This document shows positions 1 to 5,572 of a stretch of DNA of 5,572 nucleotides, one piece after another (position 1 is the stretch's first letter; every line of letters begins with the position of its first letter). The stretch is from Allobrachymonas sp. (GTDB lineage Bacteria > Pseudomonadota > Gammaproteobacteria > Burkholderiales > Burkholderiaceae_C). A program made the translations under genes and the position numbers. The notes below the pieces were generated by a model. The model searched no databases. It saw only the letters and a list, made by a program, of their open reading frames with translations, and was not told where the DNA came from. Location: the NCBI GenBank assembly GCA_017996515.1, contig JAGOGU010000104.1:1-5572 (forward strand), written 5' to 3'.

Positions 1-588
<588 letters not shown>

Positions 589-733
589 CTAGCCCTTGGA
601 ACATGGGCCTGTTTTTTGCAGCAGCCTCGCTTGCCACACATACACCTTGATGGGCAGGCCGTGTCAGCATGCTGCTTGTGAAATTTCGCGCGTGATCCGG
701 GTATGCTTGACGCCATGGATGGATTTGCCCGAG

Positions 734-751
734 GTTGTGTGTGCACACAAC
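734..751. repeat. Inverted repeat GTTGTG-N6-CACAAC, possible operator
   Basis: Two perfect 6-base arms (734-739 and 746-751) are separated by TGTGCA. The size and symmetry suit a dimeric regulator, but the site has no recognised owner and may be chance. Confidence 0.3.
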
Positions 752-835
752 AAAATCGGCTGCATGTGTTTGCAACCGCTGCTCGGCAAGCCCAACATGA
801 CTCCTCTCTACGGGAACCCAGCTTGCAAAGCAAGG

Positions 836-841
836 ATAATA
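836..841 (-). promoter_or_regulatory. Possible -10 box for mreB (TATTAT)
   Basis: The minus strand reads TATTAT, five of six bases of the sigma-70 -10 consensus. The best nearby -35 candidate, TTTACA, is only 14 bases upstream, too close for a normal promoter. If used, the mreB leader would be about 270 bases long. Weak evidence. Confidence 0.25.
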
Positions 842-988
842 CCGTATTCAGCCGCTGTAAAAGAGCCTTATCCCCGCGTCTGTACACCATTTATTGCAAA
901 TTGACAGTTATCTGGCATTGCACGGGATTACTGGCTGATGATGAGGCTTCTTTTATCCATTCGTATCCTTATCTGATACTTTTGCGCC

Positions 989-1291
989 ATGTCACTGACA
1001 CTCGAACAAATCCACACCATTGCCCGCCTGGCCAAACTCTCGCTCAACGAGGAAGAAGCCAGCCGCATGCAGCAACACCTCAACGAGTTTTTCGCTTCCG
1101 TCGTCAGCCCCATGCAGGCGGTGGATACCAGCAACATTACTCCGCTGGCGCACCCGGTTGAAATTTTTCACGACGTGGCGCTGCGCCTGCGCGATGACGT
1201 CGCCAGCGAACCCAATAACCGCGAAGCCAACCAGCGCAGCGCCCCGCAAGTGCAAGACGGGCTGTTTTTGGTGCCCAAGGTCATCGAATAA
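989..1291 (+). CDS. gatC: Asp/Glu-tRNA(Asn/Gln) amidotransferase subunit C
   Basis: GatC is the small subunit of cytoplasmic GatCAB. It has no catalytic site; it wraps around the GatA-GatB interface and stabilises GatA. The product is 100 residues, normal for the family (about 95-100). The N-terminus [20 protein letters not shown] matches the family pattern of a first helix with ARLAKL, followed by an acidic stretch ([16 protein letters not shown]), the central ITPLAHP segment and the C-terminal FLVPKVIE that closes most GatC proteins. The ATG at 989 is chosen because the family begins here; no clear Shine-Dalgarno precedes it (the last bases are TACTTTTGCGCC), so initiation may be weak or depend on a short leader. 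It is first in gatCAB and is followed by an unusually wide 98-base gap before gatA. Identification is secure. Confidence 0.96.
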   Translation: MSLTLEQIHTIARLAKLSLNEEEASRMQQHLNEFFASVVSPMQAVDTSNITPLAHPVEIFHDVALRLRDDVASEPNNREANQRSAPQVQDGLFLVPKVIE

Positions 1292-1389
1292 AGCCAAGCC
1301 GTTTGCTCGCACGTCACCGCAAGAGCCTTCTTTTTTCCGCTACCGAGCATGGCCGAATGGCATGCTCCATGCACCAACGAAAAGCAACC
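1292..1389 (+). promoter_or_regulatory. gatC-gatA spacer with U-tract and hairpin, possible attenuation or translation control
   Basis: The gap is 98 bases, whereas gatA-gatB has only 5. It holds a weak GC stem (GCTCGC at 1305-1310 against GC-AA-GAGC at 1319-1326) followed by the T-rich TTCTTTTTT (1328-1336), then a clearer hairpin with 7-bp arms GAGCATG (1345-1351) and CATGCTC (1361-1367). An in-frame ATG at 1357 sits in the hairpin loop. Partial termination after gatC, or masking of an alternative gatA start, are possible; neither is shown. Confidence 0.35.
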
Positions 1390-2883
1390 ATGACAGACCT
1401 GCACCACTACACCCTCACCCAGCTCAGCCAGATGCTGATGCAACGCCAAACCAGCGCCAGCGAACTGGCGCAGCATTTTCTCCAACGCAGCCAGGCACAC
1501 GCCCATTTGGGCGCCTATCTGTCCATCGACGAAGAAGCCACGCTAGCGCAGGCTCAGGCAGCCGACGAGCGCATTGCCAACGGCAGCGCGGGCAAGCTCA
1601 CCGGCGTGCCCATTGCCCATAAAGACATTTTCGTCACGCGCGAATGGCCCACGACTGCCGCCAGCAAAATGCTGGAAAACTACCGCAGCCCGTTTGACGC
1701 CACCGTGGTGGCGCGACTGGGCTTCGGCAATACGGATCAAGGCGGCAAAGATGCAGGCGCAGGCATGGTATGTCTGGGCAAGCTCAATTGCGATGAATTT
1801 GCCATGGGCAGCGGCAACGAAAATTCAGCCTACACCCCCGCACGCAACCCCTGGGATGCCACCCGTGTGCCCGGCGGCTCGTCAGGCGGCAGCGCAGCCG
1901 CCGTTGCCGCAGGACTGGCGCCTTGCGCCACGGGGACGGACACAGGCGGCTCCATCCGCCAGCCCGCCAGTTTTTGCGGCATTACCGGCATCAAGCCGAC
2001 CTATGGTCGCGCCAGCCGCTACGGCATGATTGCCTTTGCCAGCAGCCTGGATCAGGCCGGCCCCATGGCTCGCACGGCAGAGGATTGCGCCCTGCTGCTC
2101 TCGGCCATGTGCGGTGCCGACCCTGACCGCGACTCGACCTCGCTCGACATCCCCAGCGAGCCATTTGAGCAGCACCTGAACGACAGTATCGAAGGCTTGC
2201 GCATCGGCTTGCCCAAAGAATTTTTTGGCGAAGGCTTGAGCGACGACGTACGCACTGCTATCGATGCCGCGCTGAAAGAATACGAAAAGCTGGGCGCCAA
2301 ACTGGTCGAGATCAGCCTGCCGCGTACGGCGCTCTCCATCCCCACCTACTACATCATCGCCACCGCCGAAGCCAGCAGCAACCTGTCGCGCTTTGATGGT
2401 GTGAAGTTTGGCCACCGCGCGCCAAACTACACCGACCTCAACAGCATGTACGAAAACACCCGTGCCGAAGGGTTTGGCGACGAAGTCAAGCGCCGCATTC
2501 TCACCGGAACCTACGTGCTTTCGCACGGCTATTACGACGCCTACTACCTCAAGGCGCAGCAGGTTCGCCGCATCATCGCAACCGACTTTCAACAAGCCTT
2601 TGAGCAATGCGATGTGATCGCCGGTGCCGCAGCCCCCACAGTGGCCTGGCCCATGGGCGCACACAAAGACCCCCTGGCCGACTATCTGGCAGACATCTTC
2701 ACCCTGCCCGCATCGCTGGCAGGCCTGCCCGGCATGAGCGTGCCCGCCGGCTTTGGCGCAGGCGGCATGCCCGTGGGGCTGCAACTGATCGGCAACTATT
2801 TGCAAGAAAGCAAGTTGCTCAACGTCGCCCACCGCTTGCAGCAAGTCACCGACTGGCACACCCGCGTCCCCGCAGGAGTTTAA
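1390..2883 (+). CDS. gatA: Asp/Glu-tRNA(Asn/Gln) amidotransferase subunit A (glutaminase)
   Basis: GatA hydrolyses glutamine (or asparagine) and feeds the ammonia through a channel to GatB, which amidates the mischarged tRNA. The product is 497 residues, normal for the family. It is an amidase-signature enzyme with an intact Ser-cisSer-Lys triad: K78 in PIAHKDIF, S164 in GGSSGGS (162-168) and the nucleophile S188 in [13 protein letters not shown]; the 24-residue spacing between the serines is as in characterised amidases. [20 protein letters not shown] follows as expected. Residues about 111-124 ([14 protein letters not shown]) look like a small insertion before the [16 protein letters not shown] motif. 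The ATG at 1390 (MTDLHHYTL) best fits the family; in-frame ATGs at 1357 and 1369 and a TTG at 1303 would add 11, 7 or 29 residues that do not look conserved. No start has a strong Shine-Dalgarno. The stop is 5 bases before gatB, suggesting coupled translation. Confidence 0.97.
   Translation: MTDLHHYTLTQLSQMLMQRQTSASELAQHFLQRSQAHAHLGAYLSIDEEATLAQAQAADERIANGSAGKLTGVPIAHKDIFVTREWPTTAASKMLENYRSPFDATVVARLGFGNTDQGGKDAGAGMVCLGKLNCDEFAMGSGNENSAYTPARNPWDATRVPGGSSGGSAAAVAAGLAPCATGTDTGGSIRQPASFCGITGIKPTYGRASRYGMIAFASSLDQAGPMARTAEDCALLLSAMCGADPDRDSTSLDIPSEPFEQHLNDSIEGLRIGLPKEFFGEGLSDDVRTAIDAALKEYEKLGAKLVEISLPRTALSIPTYYIIATAEASSNLSRFDGVKFGHRAPNYTDLNSMYENTRAEGFGDEVKRRILTGTYVLSHGYYDAYYLKAQQVRRIIATDFQQAFEQCDVIAGAAAPTVAWPMGAHKDPLADYLADIFTLPASLAGLPGMSVPAGFGAGGMPVGLQLIGNYLQESKLLNVAHRLQQVTDWHTRVPAGV
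2874..2878 (+). promoter_or_regulatory. gatB ribosome binding site inside the end of gatA
   Basis: AGGAG lies in the last codons of gatA, 10 bases before the gatB ATG at 2889. It is the clearest Shine-Dalgarno in gatCAB, fixes the gatB start, and its place inside gatA favours translational coupling. Confidence 0.75.
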
Positions 2884-2888
2884 GCATC

Positions 2889-4343
2889 ATGAGTCCCAAC
2901 ACATCCAAACTGGTACAGGGCTACGAAGTCGTCATCGGCTTTGAGACACATGCCCAGCTGCAAACCCACAGCAAAATTTTCAGCCGCGCCGCCACGGCCT
3001 TTGGGGCCGAGCCCAATACCCAGGCCTGCGCGGTGGACCTGGCCTTGCCCGGCACCCTGCCCGTCATGAACCGCGAGGCCGTGGCCTGCGCCATCAAGCT
3101 CGGCCTGGCGCTGGGCAGCCATATTGCGCCGCGCAGCGTATTTGCCCGCAAAAACTATTTCTATCCCGACCTGCCCAAGGGCTACCAGATCAGCCAGTTT
3201 GAGATTCCGGTGGTGCAAGGCGGCGAGGTGTCGTTCTTCGTGGGCGACGAGAAAAAAACCGTTCGCCTCGTGCGCGCCCACCTGGAAGAAGACGCGGGCA
3301 AATCGCTGCACGAAGATTTTCAGGGTATGAGCGGCATCGACCTCAACCGCGCAGGCACGCCGCTGCTGGAGATCGTGACCGAACCCGACATCCGCAGCAC
3401 CGAAGAGGCCGTGGCCTACGCCAAGGAACTGCACAAAATCGTCACCTGGATTGGCATTTGTGACGGCAACATGCAGGAAGGGAGCTTTCGCTGCGACGCC
3501 AACGTGAGCGTGCGCAAGCCCGGCCAGCCGCTGGGCACGCGGCGCGAGATCAAGAACCTGAACAGCTTTCGCTTCATGCAGCAGGCGATTGATTTTGAAA
3601 TCCGCTGGCAGATCGAGCAGCTTGAAGACGGCCACGCCATCCAGCAGGCCACCGTGCTGTTCGACCCCGACACGGGCGAAACCCGCGCCATGCGCACCAA
3701 GGAAGATTCGGCCGATTACCGCTACTTTCCCGATCCCGATCTGCCGCCGCTCTGTATTTCAGAGCAGTGGATCAAGGACACGCGCGCGCAAATGCCCGAG
3801 CTGCCGCGCAAGATGGCCGAGCGTTTCGTGCAAGATTACGGCCTGCCCGAATACGACGCCACCACGCTCACGCAATCGCCCGCCATGGCGGCGTACTTTG
3901 AAGCCGCCGCCAAAGCCAGCGGCGCCCCGAAGCTGGCCAGCAACTGGGTGATGGGCGAAATCAGCAAGCGCCTGAACGCCGAAGAAATCGGCATCGAGGC
4001 CGCCAAAGTCAGCGCTGCCCAGCTCGGCCAGCTGATTGGTCGCATTCAGGACGGCACCATCAGCAATGCCGCCGCGCGCCAGGTGTTTGAGGCGCTGTGG
4101 AGCGGCGAGGCCCGCGAGGTGGATGCCGTGATTGAGGCCAAGGGCCTGAAACAGATGAACGACACCGGTGCGCTGGAAGCCATCATTGATGAGGTGATTG
4201 CAGCCAACCCCGGCAACGTCGAGCAATACAAGGCCGGCAAAGACAAGGCCTTCAACGCCTTGGTCGGCCAGGTCATGAAAGCCAGCAAAGGCAAGGCCAA
4301 CCCGCAGCAGGTAAACGAGCTGTTGAAAAGCAAGCTGGCCTAA
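2889..4343 (+). CDS. gatB: Asp/Glu-tRNA(Asn/Gln) amidotransferase subunit B
   Basis: GatB binds the mischarged tRNA, phosphorylates the Asp or Glu side chain with ATP and uses the ammonia from GatA to make Asn-tRNA or Gln-tRNA. The product is 484 residues, within the usual 475-490. Motifs in order: [10 protein letters not shown] (residues 15-24, including conserved E19 and H21; most bacteria have GLEVH here), [30 protein letters not shown] (129-139), [70 protein letters not shown], then the helical and YqeY-like tail ending [20 protein letters not shown]. The tail contacts the tRNA elbow and helps reject tRNA-Asp and tRNA-Glu. The start at 2889 is set by the family N-terminus and the AGGAG at 2874. 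It is last in gatCAB and is followed by a strong terminator. No defect is seen. Confidence 0.98.
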   Translation: MSPNTSKLVQGYEVVIGFETHAQLQTHSKIFSRAATAFGAEPNTQACAVDLALPGTLPVMNREAVACAIKLGLALGSHIAPRSVFARKNYFYPDLPKGYQISQFEIPVVQGGEVSFFVGDEKKTVRLVRAHLEEDAGKSLHEDFQGMSGIDLNRAGTPLLEIVTEPDIRSTEEAVAYAKELHKIVTWIGICDGNMQEGSFRCDANVSVRKPGQPLGTRREIKNLNSFRFMQQAIDFEIRWQIEQLEDGHAIQQATVLFDPDTGETRAMRTKEDSADYRYFPDPDLPPLCISEQWIKDTRAQMPELPRKMAERFVQDYGLPEYDATTLTQSPAMAAYFEAAAKASGAPKLASNWVMGEISKRLNAEEIGIEAAKVSAAQLGQLIGRIQDGTISNAAARQVFEALWSGEAREVDAVIEAKGLKQMNDTGALEAIIDEVIAANPGNVEQYKAGKDKAFNALVGQVMKASKGKANPQQVNELLKSKLA

Positions 4344-4370
4344 GTCGATCTCTTAGGCTTTGGGTTTATG

Positions 4371-4414
4371 CGTGGCGGCGGCAGTATGTGCACTGCGCCG
4401 CCACGTTTTGTATT
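4371..4414 (+). terminator. Intrinsic terminator after gatB
   Basis: A GC-rich hairpin with arms at 4371-4385 (CGTGGCGGCGGCAGT) and 4392-4405 (ACTGCGCCGCCACG) pairs over 14 bp with one bulged G and a 6-base loop, followed by TTTTGTATTT. It begins 27 bases after the gatB stop and is a textbook Rho-independent terminator ending gatCAB transcription before it meets the convergent tRNA gene. Confidence 0.9.
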
Positions 4415-4598
4415 TAACAGAAAGCCATAAACGGAGAACCACATAATTGCGATAGCGAGCGCCGACTCATAAGTTGTGATTTGGGTGAATGGCACACGCT
4501 TTCCATGGTGGACGTTATGCACAGTTGGGCTATCTACCGTGGCATATGCTGCCAAAAGGAGGGATACCCTGCTTTTCAGCTACATTTCGGCTACGCCG
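4415..4598. other. Spacer between the convergent gatB and tRNA-Asn terminators
   Basis: I see no gene here. Two notable items: AAGGAGGG at 4556-4563, an ideal Shine-Dalgarno with no sensible start codon after it, and a perfect hairpin TTTCGGC-TAC-GCCGAAA at 4585-4601 abutting the tRNA terminator. Open frames on either strand lack ribosome binding sites in the right place and overlap the terminator or the tRNA. Confidence 0.6.
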
Positions 4599-4636
4599 AA
4601 AAGAAAAGGGATGCGCCCATGACAGCCGCATCCCTT
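4599..4636 (-). terminator. Intrinsic terminator of tRNA-Asn (minus strand)
   Basis: Read on the minus strand, AAGGGATGCG (4636-4627), an 11-base loop and CGCATCCCTT (4615-4606) form a perfect 10-bp stem, followed by a T-rich tail, TTTTCTTTT counted from the end of the G-C part of the stem. It starts 9 bases after the tRNA 3' end. Confidence 0.85.
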
Positions 4637-4644
4637 GCAAATTC

Positions 4645-4720
4645 TGGCTCCTCAACCTGGGCTCGAACCAGGGACCAACGGATTAACAGTCCGGTGCTCT
4701 ACCAACTGAGCTATTGAGGA
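4645..4720 (-). tRNA. tRNA-Asn, anticodon GTT
   Basis: The 76-base minus-strand sequence folds as a cloverleaf: acceptor TCCTCAA / TTGAGGA (seven Watson-Crick pairs), D stem GCTC / GAGC with the 8-base loop AGTTGGTA, anticodon loop CTGTTAA with GTT at 4687-4685, a 5-base variable region, T stem CCTGG / CCAGG with loop TTCGAGC, discriminator G and an encoded CCA. It closely follows E. coli tRNA-Asn in acceptor end and anticodon arm. The first anticodon-stem pair (27-43) is C-U rather than a true pair. The U1-A72 pair and small D loop are features known to let GatCAB accept tRNA-Asn and tRNA-Gln, so this tRNA could be charged through Asp-tRNA(Asn) by the neighbouring gene products. Whether the organism also has AsnRS cannot be seen here. 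Confidence 0.97.
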
Positions 4721-4731
4721 ACAGATTTGGG

Positions 4732-4760
4732 ATTGTAGCAGCAAAAACTAGCCACGCCAA
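4732..4760 (-). promoter_or_regulatory. Sigma-70 promoter of tRNA-Asn
   Basis: On the minus strand TTGGCG (4760-4755, four of six bases of the -35 consensus) is followed after exactly 17 bases by TACAAT (4737-4732, five of six of the -10). Transcription would begin near 4725, leaving a leader of only a few bases before the mature tRNA 5' end at 4720. Confidence 0.75.
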
Positions 4761-5062
4761 CATGGCCTGAACTTTTTCACAAACAATTTTTGCGAAACAG
4801 CCATGAGCGCATCTTCTACCCTACACTGGGCAAAGCGCTTTCTGTCGCGTTCACACGGTTCACGACATTTCGCCGCCTTGCCGGTACGGTCAGAGGTCGT
4901 AGGCAAGACAATGGCGATGTTTCCATCGCATGGCCTGTTCCCTGCTCTTGGTATCTCAAGCTCTTGTGCGACGGCGCACTTTCTACTGTTTCGTTGCCAA
5001 GGTGCCGGCCTGATGACGGGTTTGCTCTTGTTGTTGATCTGTTTTTTCTGCTGCTTGTCTGG
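4761..5062. other. Leader region between tRNA-Asn promoter and mrp, no confident gene
   Basis: About 300 bases that are T-richer than the flanking genes. No clear sigma-70 promoter for mrp is visible. An 87-codon plus-strand frame (ATG 4803, stop 5064-5066) overlaps the mrp start as ATGA and ends in a hydrophobic, Cys-containing stretch ([18 protein letters not shown]), but has no ribosome binding site and no family I recognise. The mrp frame itself is also open upstream from 4739, with no ATG or GTG before 5063. I recall metG as the divergent neighbour of mrp in E. coli; no metG N-terminus is present here. Confidence 0.5.
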
Positions 5063-5572
5063 ATGAATATTTCGCCTCCATCAAAAGAATCTCTTTCTTC
5101 TTTCTTGCTACAAGCATGGCAAAACGTGCCTGATCCTTTTCTTGTACAGCAGCCTTTGGTGCATGCGCGCAACCTGCGCGTGCAATGGGATAGCAGCAAT
5201 GGCGTCGCACAAGCCAACATCACGTTGCCTTATCCCGCGCGCAGTCTTGAGGCATCTCTTAAGCAACAATTGCTGGATGCGCTGGCGCAATCTGGAGCTG
5301 GGCTAACGGCAGATATCCAGTTCGCGTCACGCATAGTGCCGCATGCCGTGCCTTCGAGGTCTGCACTGACTCCGGGCATCAAGAACATGGTGGCCGTCAT
5401 GTCGGCCAAAGGCGGCGTGGGCAAGAGCACAACGGCTGTCAATCTGGCGTTGGCGCTGGCTGCCGAAGGCGCGCGCGTGGGCTTGCTGGATGCCGACATT
5501 TACGGGCCAAGCGTGCCCATGCTGCTGGGGCTGCGCGGCCAGGAACCGCAAGTGATCGACAACACCCGCATC
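5063..5572 (+). CDS. mrp: Iron-sulfur cluster carrier ATPase Mrp/ApbC, N-terminal 170 residues (3' end outside window)
   Basis: Mrp/ApbC is a cytoplasmic P-loop ATPase of the MinD/ParA class that binds a [4Fe-4S] cluster and passes it to apoproteins. The frame runs from ATG 5063 to the window edge without a stop. Residues 1 to about 100 form a divergent MIP18/DUF59-like domain (VPDPFLV near residue 22; the usual DPE is DPF here). Next come [19 protein letters not shown] with the deviant Walker A KGGVGKST (116-123, signature Lys 116, P-loop Lys 121), [20 protein letters not shown], and [14 protein letters not shown] (from residue 143). The Walker A position matches E. coli Mrp, supporting this start, although the bases before it (GCTTGTCTGG) give no Shine-Dalgarno. 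The CxxC cluster ligands of the family lie in the missing C-terminal half. The first hundred codons use more T/A-rich codons than the ATPase part. Identification of the ATPase is secure; the exact start is less so. Confidence 0.93.
   Translation, partial: MNISPPSKESLSSFLLQAWQNVPDPFLVQQPLVHARNLRVQWDSSNGVAQANITLPYPARSLEASLKQQLLDALAQSGAGLTADIQFASRIVPHAVPSRSALTPGIKNMVAVMSAKGGVGKSTTAVNLALALAAEGARVGLLDADIYGPSVPMLLGLRGQEPQVIDNTRI

Noticed and set aside
901..930. Complete sigma-70 promoter for gatC at the perfect TTGACA
   Set aside because: At 16-18 base spacing the -10 candidates (CGGGAT, GGGATT, GGATTA) match the consensus at no more than two bases, so only the -35-like hexamer is noted.
1303..1389. 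Extension of gatA to a TTG start at 1303
   Set aside because: The extra 29 residues (MLARHRKS...) do not resemble GatA N-termini; the family start fits ATG 1390.
1882..2859. Long minus-strand open frame of 325 codons opposite gatA
   Set aside because: It is fully antisense to gatA, whose catalytic motifs are intact; the translation is a low-complexity Gly/Ala/Val shadow produced by GC-rich codon use.
2607..2888. Extension of gatB upstream into gatA
   Set aside because: The extra 94 residues are an Arg-rich out-of-frame reading of gatA; ATG 2889 has a Shine-Dalgarno and the family N-terminus.
2880..3635. Minus-strand open frame of 251 codons opposite gatB
   Set aside because: It is antisense to well-conserved GatB motifs and its composition is typical of a shadow frame.
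4340..4555. Minus-strand 71-codon frame with one hydrophobic stretch (ALAIAIMWFSVYGFLL)
   Set aside because: It has no ribosome binding site and runs through the gatB terminator.
4481..4717. Plus-strand 78-codon frame
   Set aside because: Its 3' part is antisense to the tRNA-Asn gene and its terminator; the LGSNQGPTD-type peptides nearby are known tRNA-antisense artefacts.
4645..4720. tRNA-Asn as an integration site for a mobile element
   Set aside because: No integrase, no direct repeat of the tRNA 3' end and no foreign cargo are visible in the window.

Overview
This window looks like ordinary chromosomal housekeeping DNA from a betaproteobacterium, most likely in or near the Comamonadaceae (Burkholderiales). 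The basis is moderately GC-rich sequence, the variant GatB N-terminal motif GFETHAQL, the MreB segment with [18 protein letters not shown], and the divergent mreB / gatCAB arrangement, all of which I recall from that group. This assignment is from remembered family sequences, not a search.

Left to right: (1) The first 185 codons of mreB on the minus strand (555 down to 1), running off the left edge. (2) A divergent intergenic region of 433 bases (556-988) with no credible gene; it holds the upstream signals of mreB and gatC, several palindromes and a cluster of TTATC(C/T) motifs. (3) The complete gatC-gatA-gatB set on the plus strand (989-4343), closed by a strong intrinsic terminator at 4371-4414. 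(4) A convergent intergenic stretch, then a tRNA-Asn(GTT) gene on the minus strand (4720-4645) with its own promoter and its own terminator. (5) About 340 bases of AT-richer, gene-poor but unusually stop-poor DNA. (6) The first 170 codons of mrp/apbC on the plus strand (5063 onward), running off the right edge.

Functionally, GatC, GatA and GatB form the GatCAB amidotransferase, which corrects Asp-tRNA(Asn) and/or Glu-tRNA(Gln) to the amidated form. The tRNA-Asn gene lies about 300 bases downstream and convergent, and has the U1-A72 first pair that GatB is known to read, so enzyme and probable substrate are encoded side by side. MreB organises rod-shaped cell-wall synthesis and Mrp carries Fe-S clusters; neither has an obvious functional link to GatCAB.

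I looked for an undescribed system and do not see one. The points worth a second look are regulatory or structural: the motif cluster before gatC, the 98-base gap before gatA with a U-tract and a hairpin, a palindrome touching the mreB ribosome binding site, and the stop-poor leader before mrp with an ATGA overlap.
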